Assembly (NCBI RefSeq): GCF_040719265.1
Contig: NZ_JBFDAH010000005.1
Coordinates: 62,001 to 126,000, forward strand
Source: Aliikangiella maris
GTDB taxonomy: Bacteria > Pseudomonadota > Gammaproteobacteria > Enterobacterales > Kangiellaceae
DNA length: 64,000 nucleotides
Direction of reading: 5' to 3'
In this document: piece after piece, positions 1-9,609 of the stretch
Layout: each line of letters starts with the position of its first letter
How positions within the stretch are numbered: position 1 is the stretch's first letter
Made by a program: the position numbers and the translations under genes
The notes under the pieces: generated by a model
Databases searched by the model: none
Told to the model about the DNA's origin: nothing
The model's input: only the letters and a program-made list of their open reading frames with translations

Positions 1-439
1 TGAAAAATATCCAAAACATCTAACCATCGAAAGAATGCGTGAACACCTGGATAAATTACCGCTGGTGATTGCCGATATCAGCTGTGATATTAACGGTTCG
101 CTAGAGTGTACGACCCAATTGTCTGATGTCGGCTCTCCGGCTTATACCTTTGATGTGGTATCTGCGACTTCCAGTGAAGGCGTTCAAGCTGAGGGAATTA
201 CTGTGATTGCAATTGATAACTTGCCTTGCGAATTGTCATATGATGCATCAATTCACTTTTCGAAGATATTAAAAAACTATTTGCATAACTTAATGTCAGT
301 TGATTTAAGTCAGCCCTTTGAAAGTTGCGGTTTTTCACCTGAAATTATGAAAGCGGTTATTGTTTATCGAGGTGAACTAACACCTAATTTTACCTATTTA
401 CAAAAATTTCTTGATAAGCACGCGACGAGTCAAAAATAA
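1..439 (+). CDS. Lysine-ketoglutarate reductase (saccharopine-forming), C-terminal part
   Basis: This is the 3' end of a gene that begins before the window; the reading frame is open from base 2 to the TAA at 437-439. The visible protein has ADISCDINGSLECT followed by a stretch ending VIAIDNLPCELS. This matches the C-terminal half of the lysine-ketoglutarate reductase portion of alpha-aminoadipic semialdehyde synthase (AlaDH/PNT-like fold), where an ISCDxxGSIE segment and an IDNMPxxLP segment occur in the same order. The family joins lysine and 2-oxoglutarate to give saccharopine in the cytoplasm. Saccharopine dehydrogenase (25882-27018) and aminoadipate semialdehyde dehydrogenase (22661-24181) for the next steps are in the same window, which supports the call. 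The methionine at 35 is internal, not the start. A related Lys/Orn-type oxidoreductase remains possible. Confidence 0.72.
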   Translation, partial: EKYPKHLTIERMREHLDKLPLVIADISCDINGSLECTTQLSDVGSPAYTFDVVSATSSEGVQAEGITVIAIDNLPCELSYDASIHFSKILKNYLHNLMSVDLSQPFESCGFSPEIMKAVIVYRGELTPNFTYLQKFLDKHATSQK

Positions 440-452
440 ATAAATGTTGTTC

Positions 453-488
453 GCACCTGTTGATTGATAAAGATCAATTGATAGGTGC
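453..488. terminator. Long hairpin after the reductase gene
   Basis: GCACCT (453-458) pairs with AGGTGC (483-488). The inner bases 459-468 pair with 473-482 using a few G-T wobbles, leaving an AAAG loop. It starts 14 bases after the stop codon of the reductase gene. There is no immediate T-tract, only a T-rich patch further on, so it could be a terminator or a 3'-end stabilising hairpin. Confidence 0.5.
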
Positions 489-571
489 TGTGATTATCTG
501 TAAATATGTTGTCTCTTTTTCCTGTATATAACTCACTTAAATAACTCGCTTAAATTACTTATATCGTTCAT

Positions 572-930
572 TTACATTACCCATTGATTTCGGCCTTGCG
601 CTTTGGCTAAGTATAATTTTTCGTCGGCTCGTTTCAGTAACTGTTCTATAGACTGATCGTCTGTTGCTTTTTTTCTTTGTTTAATTTGGCTTGCTGGAGT
701 GCATTTTCTTGAGTTAAAAGCTGTGCTTTCGCATTTTTTTCATCAATATCAAATTGTACTTTTAAAATATTTAAGGAACGTTTTCGGCGTGAAAAAATAA
801 AGGCTTCATTAGCTTGGTAAAATTTCTTGTAATGATTTACTGACTTGGCATAATCAGCTTGTTTCTCATAAAATAGACTTAAGGTATATTCCATATCCAA
901 TTCAACATTTTTGACCTTATTTGAGAAATA
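572..930 (-). pseudogene. Remnant of a TPR/GGDEF diguanylate cyclase
   Basis: Two pieces in different frames remain. The upstream piece (about 646-930, read on the minus strand) has a TPR-like end and a charged coiled segment containing DIDEKNAKAQLLTQENALQQ, which is typical of the linker between TPR repeats and a GGDEF domain. The downstream piece, ending at the TAA at 572-574, reads LLKRADEKLYLAKAQGRNQW, the standard last helix and strand of a GGDEF domain. The catalytic GGDEF core that should lie between them is missing, so a large internal deletion has joined the two ends out of frame. No clear start codon is visible. Bases 931-1140 upstream hold nothing I can identify. This is a dead gene, not a short functional one. 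Confidence 0.7.
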
Positions 931-1140
931 ACTTCCTTATCTGCTCAAATTTCCCTATTACTGAGAAGTAAGCCACCAATATTCTCAATAAAAGCCATTT
1001 TTGAACTATGTTACAGCCAGTTAAATCAAATTCTTTAGACCAAACTTGATGGTTGGTAGGTTCTCCCTGTCAGCTTGCCCTCTGAGTTTATTGGTGTCTA
1101 GAATCTCAATGAGGGCAAACATATTATAAAATTAAGTATC

Positions 1141-2008
1141 TTAAAAACCACCCATACCGGTTAAGACACAAACGGTTCTGCCAGAACTAGCACGATAGCA
1201 AGTAACTCTTGCTCCCTCCGGAACATCACCATTAACTGTAATGGGTGCTCCTGCTCGTCGTAGCGCGTCAATATAGCTTTGATAATTGTCCGAGCCTGTA
1301 CCCCCAGCAAAATCAGCACCTCCACCACTAGGAGAAGGGCTGTCATTGATTATTATTACTAATTTGTTGCCCTCTCCATCTTTGGAATTTTCAAAGTCAA
1401 CTTCATATACTCCTTGGACCCAACTATCATTTACTCTAGAAAGTTTAAATTTAAGAGAAATTGTTGAACCATCAGCTAAAGTCACTGTCAGTCTTATTGC
1501 GATATTAATATTGGTTAATCCTAGAGTATCCGATAAAACATTAAAAATATTCGCCCAATCCTGACCATTAGTAGGGTTATTATATACATATTCCAGTAAT
1601 GCATTTTGGCAGGAGTTACAAGCGTATAAGTCCCAACCTGAATCAACAATATCTGAAGGAATTGTGCTCGAGTTTACATTTGATTGTAGAGTATTGACTA
1701 GGGCTTTTGTAGTGTAAAACTTCTGTTGTATGTAAGATGATGTTTGTATCTTTGTTGCTGTAATAGTGCCCATACCTGGCTGCATTCCACCCATACCTGT
1801 ATTATTAGGGTCCCAATTAATAACTATCTACTTTTGAATATTCAAAATTAAATACGTGAATAACTGTCGAAGTACTTAGTATAGCATTAGCTAAAGCAGC
1901 ATTTTTTGTTTGAAAATCTGTACATCCTTCGCAACGTATTAACTTATCCGCTTTGGAATGAAATGATAATAATAATAGCGCGATCATATAAAGCTTTTTC
2001 TTAAACAT
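1141..2008 (-). pseudogene. Secreted cysteine-containing protein, broken by a frameshift
   Basis: The start (2008) encodes a short signal peptide (MFKKKLYMIALLLLSFHSKA) and then a CEGC pair and HVFNFEYSKVDSY, where the frame stops at about 1817. The next frame continues without a gap as VINWDPNNTGMGGMQPGMG and runs to the stop at 1141. The pattern of a leader, a CxxC pair and a short V-x-VFNFE strand followed by Y-x-x-x-N recalls small secreted hypothetical proteins of gammaproteobacteria. The second part has a further CNSC pair, a beta-rich middle, a Gly/Ser-rich linker and a C-terminal TCYRASSGRTVCVLTG hairpin with two cysteines. The join needs a single-base shift near 1815-1826. I do not recognise a function. 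It may be a recent pseudogene, a sequencing indel, or two separate ORFs; the continuity of the two halves favours one gene. Confidence 0.6.
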
Positions 2009-2221
2009 AAATAAAATCCATTAGTAAATTTTTTGTTAAAACTATTAGCTAGGTATAAATAAAATACCTATAATCTCGTCCCTTCATATATGAAAGAAAC
2101 GTAGTTTGATGCTATCAAGAATAAGTATGTTAGAGAAATTATTTAAATTTATAACTTGCTTCATGACATTTTTATCGCTTTAGCTATAATAAAGAATCCT
2201 TGCAAAACGAGTTAAATTTTT

Positions 2222-3348
2222 ATGTTTAGACTCTTAGTGGTTATATTTATTATTTTTATTGTCGTATTATTTATAACTCAAATAACATTTCAAATTTCAT
2301 CAAATTTGGAAGATTCAAAGGCTCCTGTCTTAATCGATTCACATCAAAAAAATAAAGCAAGACCAAAAATTGGAAAGTTGTAAAAATCTAGAATTAAAGC
2401 TTAGAATCCAACGGCGAAACTGGCTAGATCAGTCAGAAACTAATTTATTCTTGAGTGATAATTTAAGCTTAGATAAAGCAACAGCTATTCTAAGTAAAAA
2501 AAATTTACGTTAAAGAAATAATGAGATGGAGAGCTAATCAGCTAAGAAAAAACACAGAATCAATGAATAAAAATATTCAAGCACAGGCTATACTAGATCA
2601 ACTTATTGGCTACTTTAATAATAAAAATAACAACTCTTTCAAAGTAAGTATAAATTACCCTAGAGAAAAGTTTAGCAATATCCCCAACCTTACTTTTGAA
2701 GAAAAAATCAAATTGCTAGAGGTTCATTCTCCAAGTGTAGATGATGTAGCAGCTTTTATTAAATCAAAGCAGTTAAATGATTCAGACTTAATTTTATTAA
2801 CCAAATATACAAAAAATATAGATAGCATAATCGGTTTTGATGAGATGTCTACTCACTTAAATCTTTTAGACTATGCTGTTGCATATGGGCATTATGATCT
2901 ATTCGAACACTTAATATCACTTCAAGTATTCCCTGTTGACGATAATTATTTAAATAATACGCTTGAGTTAGCGTTAGGCAATCTTAAAACGCTTTTAAAT
3001 ATTAAAGAGTTCGATGAAGAATTAGAAATCCCCGATAAATTAATTAATATAATAAATAAACTAATAAGTTATGGGTATGGTGCAGATATTTACAATAGTG
3101 AAAAAAACTTAAATTTGTTAAAATTAAATTTAACGAATTGGACAGCAACTTTTAATAAAAAAGAAATAGATATGATTCTGCACAACCATAAACTAGACTT
3201 ATACTCAATAAGTAGAAGAGATAAATTGGACACTTCAATAGTTGATAGTTCTGATATTGACTCGGTTGAAGGTGATTTTGAGCAATATTTAATTGAAAAT
3301 AATTTGGAATATTTATTAGCAGCTAAAAATAACTGTAAAAAGGATTAA
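2222..3348 (+). pseudogene. Membrane-anchored ankyrin-like protein with two frameshifts
   Basis: Three overlapping frames look like one gene. The first (2222-2383) encodes one N-terminal membrane helix (LLVVIFIIFIVVLFITQ) and a short polar tail. Near 2375 a one-base shift leads into a charged segment (about 2374-2515) that ends at a run of eight A residues at 2486-2493. Reading seven A residues instead gives KKIYVKEIMRW and joins directly to the long open frame from 2521 to 3348. That part is helical and contains a divergent ankyrin-like unit, LLDYAVAYGHYDLFEHLIS. I cannot name the family. It resembles single-pass anchored helical-repeat proteins, but no function follows. If the frameshifts are real, only a 53-residue membrane peptide is made. 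If they are sequencing errors, the protein is about 375 residues. Confidence 0.5.
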
Positions 3349-3400
3349 TTGTTACGTGATTTTAGATAATAACCGCGAAATCAACCCATAAGTGCAATTT

Positions 3401-3764
3401 TTAAATAAGTGGCACAAATTGATTATTAAATATCTGGTTTGGTGTTAAATAGTTTCTTGTCTTTCTTGGTCGATTATTTAAATTTTCTATAGCCGCTTTT
3501 ACTTGATGCCAGGTCACTTTTTTTAAAGTCAGTTTTTTTTGGAAAAAACTGCCTAATCAAACCATTCGTATTTTCATTAATTGGTCTCTCCCAGGAGGCA
3601 TAGGGATGAGCAAAATAGGTTTCTGCTTCTAATATTCGACCCACTTTTTCATGCTCTACAAATTCAGTGCCATTATCAAAAGTTAGTGTCAGTACTTTAT
3701 CTTGATAAGGCTTTAAAAGGCGAATATGGACAATATTAGAACAAATACCAGTTTTTAAATACAA
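3401..3764 (-). mobile_element. IS30-family transposase, C-terminal remnant
   Basis: The minus strand encodes the end of an IS30-type DDE transposase. LTFDNGTEFVEHEKV carries the second catalytic aspartate in the usual DNGTEF setting, and YFAHPYASWERPINENTNGL holds the conserved segment leading to the catalytic glutamate. A frameshift near 3480 then separates this from VKAAIENLNNRPRKTR and the NYLTPNQIF ending, which closes at 3401-3403. The N-terminal helix-turn-helix and the first catalytic aspartate are absent, so it cannot move. The bases at about 3371-3400 (CCGCGAAATCAACCC followed by ATAAGTGCAATT) sit where a terminal inverted repeat of this family is expected. I could not find the matching left end. 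Confidence 0.75.
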
Positions 3765-3889
3765 TTACCTTGATGAATCAATCATTTGTATTACTTACGG
3801 ATTAATTTTTTTGAGAGTGCACAAGACTTTCACTGGCAGTTATATTTGATAATTGAGTTTAATATTACTTTTTAATGCCTCTTTAGTTA

Positions 3890-6800
3890 TTAGTGAAAGT
3901 CTCGGGATTTTTTATTAAAGTTGGGTAAATAGTGACTGATATCTTCTAGATGACCAGCAATAATATGTACTACATTTTTTTTCCGCTCAATTTTACCTTT
4001 AATCTGAATAATCTGACTGTTTAAAATGGCCGCTCTGAAGTTTGCTAGTGTTGAATTCCAAATAATGATATTCATATTGCCTGTTTCATCTTCTACCGTC
4101 ATAAAGATTACTCCAGTTGCTGTTCCGGGGCGTTGCCGTCCGGTTACCAAGCCGGCTACCTGCACAAATTGCCCGTGCCTGAGTTGATAAAGATCTTTGG
4201 CAAGGTGACAGCGAGCAAGTTTTTTTTGTTCACGTAATAGTGCAATAGGGTGAATATTTAGCGTCAGTCCCAGACTTTGATAGTCGGCAAGCAAATTATC
4301 AGTTGTTGTTGGGGGCGCTAATGCTGCGTGAGTGTATGGTGTTTCAATTGGAAGTAATGGTCTTATGGGTTCTATAGCTAGATTATTCCATTGTGCCTGA
4401 TAACGATTTTTAGCCAGACGGGGGAGTGCGTTGGCCTGAATAAGTGCTTGTCTTTCCTGTTGGTTGAGGCCAGCTCTGTTGGTTAAATCTTGTAAGCAGG
4501 TAAATTTTTTTATTTGTCTTAGCTGGGTAATACGCTTGGCGGCTTGTTGATTAAAGCCTTTAATCAAATGCATGCCTAATCTTAAATGAAATATTTTTTG
4601 AGGTATGACTGTAACAAGGCTGGATTGCCAGTTACTTGAATCAATATCAACAGGCAAAACAACAATCTGATGTCGTCTGGCATCTTGTATTAATTGAGAG
4701 ACAGAATAAAATCCCATCGGTTGACTGTTTAATAGGGCACAATAAAATGCCGCAGGGTGATGACGCTTAAACCAGGCAGAAAAATAAGCTAAAATAGCAA
4801 AGCTGGCAGAATGAGACTCAGGAAAACCATAACTGCCAAAGCCTTTCATTTGTTCAAATAGACGGTCTGAAAACTCATTTGAATAGCCTTTTTTAAACAT
4901 ACCGACAATTAGTTTTTCTTTAAACTGATATAAATCACCGTTACGCCCCCAAGTTGCCATTGCCCGACGAAGTTGATCGGCTTCGCCACCAGTAAAGCCT
5001 GCCGCAACCATAGCCAGTTTAATAACCTGTTCCTGAAAAATAGGCACACCAAGAGTTCGTTGTAATACGGCTTCAATTTCTTTATTAGGGTATTGGGGTA
5101 GTGTCTCTCCATTGCGTCTTTTTAAATAGGGATGCACCATATTTCCTTGAATTGGTCCAGGCCGAACGATGGCAATTTGGATGACTAAATCATAGAAACT
5201 TTGTGGACGCAATCTAGGGAGCATACTCATTTGTGCGCGTGATTCTATTTGAAAAACACCAATGGTATCTGCCTGGCAAATCATCTGATAAGTTGCGGGA
5301 TCCTCTTTAGGAATATCCGCGAGCGATTGAATTGATGAATAATTTTTTACCATATGCAAACAGCGTTGAATCATACTCAGCATACCTAGTCCTAAAATAT
5401 CCACTTTGAGTAGGCTTAAGGCTTCTATATCATATTTATCCCATTGAATAATGGTACGGTCCGGCATACTGGCATTTTCTACAGGTACAATTGAGGTGAG
5501 AGATGATTGAGTAATAATAAAACCTCCGACATGTTGTGATAGATGTCGTGGAAATCCCAGTATTTCTTTTACTAACTGATAAAAATGTTCAATGATTGTA
5601 TTGTCTAATTGATGGTTTTGTTGAATATAACTTTTTAACGAGTCAACTTTATCCCACCAGGCTAAAGATTTTGTTAAATAATTTAAAATGGCCTGATCGA
5701 TTCTTAGTGCTTTGCCAACATCACGAATTGCACTTTTTACCCGATAAGTTATCACTGTAGCCGTTAAAGCTGCTCGATCACGAGAATATTTTTTATAAAT
5801 GTATTGAATGACTTCTTCGCGTCGTTGGTGCTCAAAGTCGATATCAATATCGGGTGGTTCGTTTCTTTCTTTGGAAATAAAACGTTCAAATAGCAGGCTG
5901 GCTTGCTCAGGGTTGACTTCGGTAATAAAAAGGCAATAACACACAATTGAATTAGCAGCTGAACCGCGCCCCTGACAAAGAATATTTTGTGCGCGTGCAA
6001 ATTGTACAATATCGTATACGGTTAAAAAGTAATGTTCATAAGTTAAAGCGGCGATTGCATCTAATTCAACTTTAATTTGCTGAGTGAACTTCTCTGGAAT
6101 ACCATTGGGCCAACGCTTTTTTGCCCCCTGAAAGACCAGTTTTTTTAAATATTGGGTTGCTGAAATATTAGCTGGCAACACTTCGCTAGGGTATTCATAA
6201 CGAATTTGATCCAAGGTAAATTGACAGAGTTCAGCAATGACTTGGGTTTCTGCTAATAGTTTGAGGGGGTAGAGCTGGTTAAGGCGTGTGAGCGTACGTA
6301 AATGCTGCTCGGCATTGCTATTCAGGGTTTGTCCAAGTGACTGAACCGGTTTGTTATGAGCAATGGCTGTTAAGCAATGTAGTAGTTTCAAACGTTTTTT
6401 ATCGTGCATCAGAATATGATTTTGTGCAACTATGGGCAGTTCAAATTGCACACTTAATGCCAGTATCTGCATATAGCTGGCATAATCATTCTGCTGTAAT
6501 AAACGTTGATAACCAATCCATATTCTTGATTTAAAATGCTGCTTTAGGGCTGTTAATTGCTGCTCATTTTGTTGCTGACTTTCGGTCGGAATAAATATTG
6601 CGAGACAGCGTGATAAATATAAAGAAAGATCATTAATTTTTACTTGATATTCTCCTTTGGCACTACGTCGCCTTGCTCGAGTAATCAACTGGCAGAGTTC
6701 GGCATAAGCTTGTTTGTCGGGGCACAGTAGTACCAGCTGTATTTTTTGATGATGATCATTTTGCTTAAAATCAACTTTTAAAGAACTACCGATAATTAAT

Positions 6801-6991
6801 TTGAAATTATGAGCTTTTTGTTTTTTTAAGGCCACATAAGCTCTAACGATTCCTGCCATGGAGCATTCATCAGTTATTGCCAGACCGGAATATTTTAAGT
6901 CAATAGCTCGCTTAACCAGTTCTTCTGGATGTGATGCGCCTTGTAAAAAGGAAAAATTACTTTTTGCGTGAAGTTCAAAAAAATTAATCAT
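3890..6991 (-). CDS. dnaE2: Error-prone DNA polymerase DnaE2 (ImuC)
   Basis: This is the catalytic subunit of the ImuA-ImuB-DnaE2 mutasome, a C-family polymerase that carries out mutagenic translesion synthesis after DNA damage. The N-terminus has the PHP domain (FFELHAKSNFSFLQG, then ITDECSMAG). PPDIDIDFEHQRREEV carries the palm catalytic aspartates D381 and D383. The C-terminal 120 residues form an OB fold (VAGLVTGRQRPGTATGVIFM). The protein is 1033 residues, the usual size for DnaE2 and shorter than replicative DnaE, without its tau-binding tail. I start at the ATG at 6991 because MINFFELHAKS matches the family N-terminus; a TTG lies one codon upstream. It is the last gene of the cassette, 48 bases after imuB. 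Confidence 0.95.
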   Translation of the reverse strand: MINFFELHAKSNFSFLQGASHPEELVKRAIDLKYSGLAITDECSMAGIVRAYVALKKQKAHNFKLIIGSSLKVDFKQNDHHQKIQLVLLCPDKQAYAELCQLITRARRRSAKGEYQVKINDLSLYLSRCLAIFIPTESQQQNEQQLTALKQHFKSRIWIGYQRLLQQNDYASYMQILALSVQFELPIVAQNHILMHDKKRLKLLHCLTAIAHNKPVQSLGQTLNSNAEQHLRTLTRLNQLYPLKLLAETQVIAELCQFTLDQIRYEYPSEVLPANISATQYLKKLVFQGAKKRWPNGIPEKFTQQIKVELDAIAALTYEHYFLTVYDIVQFARAQNILCQGRGSAANSIVCYCLFITEVNPEQASLLFERFISKERNEPPDIDIDFEHQRREEVIQYIYKKYSRDRAALTATVITYRVKSAIRDVGKALRIDQAILNYLTKSLAWWDKVDSLKSYIQQNHQLDNTIIEHFYQLVKEILGFPRHLSQHVGGFIITQSSLTSIVPVENASMPDRTIIQWDKYDIEALSLLKVDILGLGMLSMIQRCLHMVKNYSSIQSLADIPKEDPATYQMICQADTIGVFQIESRAQMSMLPRLRPQSFYDLVIQIAIVRPGPIQGNMVHPYLKRRNGETLPQYPNKEIEAVLQRTLGVPIFQEQVIKLAMVAAGFTGGEADQLRRAMATWGRNGDLYQFKEKLIVGMFKKGYSNEFSDRLFEQMKGFGSYGFPESHSASFAILAYFSAWFKRHHPAAFYCALLNSQPMGFYSVSQLIQDARRHQIVVLPVDIDSSNWQSSLVTVIPQKIFHLRLGMHLIKGFNQQAAKRITQLRQIKKFTCLQDLTNRAGLNQQERQALIQANALPRLAKNRYQAQWNNLAIEPIRPLLPIETPYTHAALAPPTTTDNLLADYQSLGLTLNIHPIALLREQKKLARCHLAKDLYQLRHGQFVQVAGLVTGRQRPGTATGVIFMTVEDETGNMNIIIWNSTLANFRAAILNSQIIQIKGKIERKKNVVHIIAGHLEDISHYLPNFNKKSRDFH

Positions 6992-7039
6992 CAAAATTTT
7001 ACTGTTTGCTTTTGTCTTTAGCTTGCTGTTGTAATCGAG

Positions 7040-8554
7040 TTAACAAAAGATGCCATGCACAAACCATGACTTCTTTTTGTGGTCAAAAAAAACCCAGTAA
7101 TAAACGCCGCTTTCATGGTAAGCGACATAGTAATCTCGACTTTCAGCCTGTTCCCACCAGTCACTGCTAATTCTTTCAACCGTTGAAATGATCGTCATTT
7201 TGCCGTGCCAGGCTAGTTGCTTCTGGATAATATAAGCCGCTTGTGGCTTTGCGAAAAGCCAGCTTGGTCTTGGCTTCTTAGGTGATGACAACTCGGATTT
7301 ACTGGTGTTGGTTATGAGGTTTTCAGCAGTTTCAAGCGAGTTAATCAGTGGGGTGAGCGACTGTTTTTTTTCGGGTAAGTGTTGGTTGTTAATCTGCCAG
7401 TGATAACAGCTATTTTCTCCTAGTTTGGATTGTATTTTATTAATGAAATGATGACTTTTCAGAAAGCTTTCTTGTTGAAAAAATTCGTTTGATGAGCCAT
7501 TCAATTCACAGAACTTTTCTACTTTTAACGCAATTGCTTCAATAGGTGAGTGTAAGGTGAAACGCTCTAGACTCAATTGAGTCAATTCAATATAACCAGG
7601 TTGATTAATTTGTGCATGAGTGAGTAATACTTGAAAACCTAAGGTTTGCTTTTCTGTATCAAAGAGTAGCCAGTTAAGTTGCTGAGCACTTTGTTGGTGT
7701 ACTCTTAAAAAGCGACAAAGTTGTTTAATAAGTAGAACTATCGCTTGGGTTAAGCCATTTTTATAATAAATCACATCGCTAAACGCTTGTTTTTGGTAAA
7801 AGTGAAGTGGTGGTGAAAAGTAATTAATAGGCTGGCTTTTTTTTTGGTAAAGCTGTTTTAAATACTTGGCAACTTTAATACCAAATCGCTTGTTGATGGC
7901 ATGATTTTCAATTTTTTTTAATTCACCTATTTTTTTTATGCCAACAGATAATATTTTTTCAATACAGTATTCCGGTAAATTTAAGTATTCAATGGAGAGT
8001 TGTTCAAGTTGTTTTAAACTGTGTTGATAAATAATGTTTTTATTATCGGTAATCGGATGATCAATTGCTTGCGGTAAAGTCTGTTGATATTGCGTATGAA
8101 ATGATAAAACTTCTGCTGCCTCTATAGTACAGGCCAGGGCAAGTTGATATTGATAAGAATGTTGAGTCAGCTGGGATATAATTTGTGCTAATAGTGGTAA
8201 TAGTCCGTTATACAAGGTTTGACTTTTACCAACTTCTGCAAAAATAACTTGCTCCGCTTGAATAACTACTTGACTGGAATATTGATAAATCATTAATGCA
8301 ATTTTTTCTAGTGCTTGTAATTCGGTTTTGGTCTGCCGTTCGAAGATAGTTAAGTTTTCACAAAGCGAATAAGCACTACTGAGATTCATGCCTGATTGAA
8401 TACCCACCTGTTGTGCGGTCAAATTGGCACACACGACTTGATTGGCTTGAATTACTATTGCTGCTGTTTGTGATAGTTGCATTGAACTATGCTGACTTTG
8501 TGTAAACAGCAGGCATTCATAGATAAGATAAGGAAATCGTATTGCAAGCCACAT
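7040..8554 (-). CDS. imuB: ImuB, catalytically inactive Y-family polymerase homologue
   Basis: ImuB is the hub of the mutasome: a Y-family polymerase relative that has lost catalysis and brings DnaE2 to the beta clamp. The start MWLAIRFPYL replaces the DMDxFFA motif of active Y-family enzymes. The later AEVGKS segment, equivalent to the LEVGGS of ImuB proteins, lacks the active-site acidic pair. The helix-hairpin-helix region is around residues 190-235 (LPEYCIEKILSVGIKKIGEL). The tail (about 425-500) has ISSDWWEQAESRDYYVAYH, a conserved ImuB C-terminal signature. The ATG at 8554 is chosen over the TTG at 8566 because the family starts with (M)LWLALHFP-like sequence. The gene begins about 15 bases after the imuA stop, so the two are cotranscribed. 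Confidence 0.92.
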   Translation of the reverse strand: MWLAIRFPYLIYECLLFTQSQHSSMQLSQTAAIVIQANQVVCANLTAQQVGIQSGMNLSSAYSLCENLTIFERQTKTELQALEKIALMIYQYSSQVVIQAEQVIFAEVGKSQTLYNGLLPLLAQIISQLTQHSYQYQLALACTIEAAEVLSFHTQYQQTLPQAIDHPITDNKNIIYQHSLKQLEQLSIEYLNLPEYCIEKILSVGIKKIGELKKIENHAINKRFGIKVAKYLKQLYQKKSQPINYFSPPLHFYQKQAFSDVIYYKNGLTQAIVLLIKQLCRFLRVHQQSAQQLNWLLFDTEKQTLGFQVLLTHAQINQPGYIELTQLSLERFTLHSPIEAIALKVEKFCELNGSSNEFFQQESFLKSHHFINKIQSKLGENSCYHWQINNQHLPEKKQSLTPLINSLETAENLITNTSKSELSSPKKPRPSWLFAKPQAAYIIQKQLAWHGKMTIISTVERISSDWWEQAESRDYYVAYHESGVYYWVFFDHKKKSWFVHGIFC

Positions 8555-8569
8555 AGTGATAGTCAATAT

Positions 8570-9460
8570 TTAATGATAAAACCGGAATTGTGGCGAAGGA
8601 GTGTCTGTAAGAGCTGATTGCTCTGCGTGTTGCTTTGCATGTTGTTCTGTGTGCAATGAGTCAGGTATTACCTGTGTTGCAGACTTATCAGATGCAGTAT
8701 GCCCATCTTTGTGAGTTTTCTGTGTCTTATAAACCGTTGTGTGAATACTTTGTTGTTCTGTAACTTCGGCTTTAACTTCGGAATTATTGGTTACCACTGG
8801 CCACTGATTAACTGCCAATGCGCGCCAATAAATCTTTTCGGGAAATAAATTTAATTTTGCTTTTTGGCCACTCCAACCGCCAGGCTGCTTAATGATTTCA
8901 ATAAGCTGCTGGTGTTGGCTCGTACTAAGTTTGAGTCTTAATGCTGATGGGCTCGGTTGCTCAGTAAATTGTTGTTGTCGAAAAACAATTCCCCAGCAGT
9001 GCCCAGCTTTAGTTGCCAGTGATAATTTACGCAACTGCTTATTGGTCGTTTGTTGTGACAACCAGATAAAAACGCCTGAACATTCTTGTGAAGCAAGTGC
9101 TTGTTGGGCAGCCCAGATAGTATCAACATGTTGTGTTGTCTGCACCATAATCTGCTTTTCCGGTGCAATATGTTGTTGCAGCAGAGCTGGCATATAAAGT
9201 GGGTAAGGGGGATTTATCCAGCAGATATGGGCATTTTGTTGAATTAATCGGTAAAGTAATGGTAATAAAAGGCGAATTTCACCAACACCATGATGGGGTA
9301 ATAAAATTTCTGACAACTTGCCTTGTGGCCAACCACCGTAATGCAACTGCTGATCGAGTACTCGATAACCGGTACTGAGCGTCGGGCAAGTGTGAGATTG
9401 GCTCGATGCCTGCCAAACGCTGCTACTGTTGATTAATTGTTTAATAATAGGAGATGACAT
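8570..9460 (-). CDS. imuA: ImuA, RecA/SulA-like mutasome protein
   Basis: This is the first gene of the imuA-imuB-dnaE2 cassette. The 296-residue protein has the ImuA start STGYRVLDQQLHYGGWPQGKLSEI, related to the RecA core, but with no proper Walker A lysine; the region reads LLPHHGVGEIRLLLPLL. The central segment (CWINPPYPLYMPALL and GVFIWLSQQ) also fits the family. ImuA modulates RecA and supports damage-induced mutagenesis with ImuB and DnaE2. The last 80 residues are low-complexity (Gln, His, Thr, Lys) and unlike the family core. The 149 bases upstream show no CTGT-N8-ACAG type LexA box that I can find, so SOS control is assumed from the family and not seen. Confidence 0.88.
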   Translation of the reverse strand: MSSPIIKQLINSSSVWQASSQSHTCPTLSTGYRVLDQQLHYGGWPQGKLSEILLPHHGVGEIRLLLPLLYRLIQQNAHICWINPPYPLYMPALLQQHIAPEKQIMVQTTQHVDTIWAAQQALASQECSGVFIWLSQQTTNKQLRKLSLATKAGHCWGIVFRQQQFTEQPSPSALRLKLSTSQHQQLIEIIKQPGGWSGQKAKLNLFPEKIYWRALAVNQWPVVTNNSEVKAEVTEQQSIHTTVYKTQKTHKDGHTASDKSATQVIPDSLHTEQHAKQHAEQSALTDTPSPQFRFYH

Positions 9461-9609
9461 AATAACTAACCATTCAAATACTATTTACATAAGTAGCATT
9501 TTATTGGTTGAAATACCAGATTTTTTTTAATGGTTATTATTAAGTAATTGAATCATAAAATATTATTTTTTAGTCTAATAAATCGACAGTTTATGGGATA
9601 AGACTATTG

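Noticed and set aside
8892..9378. Open frames opposite imuA
   Set aside because: Shadows of the imuA coding frame, rich in cysteine and without starts that make sense.
9461..9609. LexA operator before imuA
   Set aside because: No CTGT-N8-ACAG or close variant could be found by eye.
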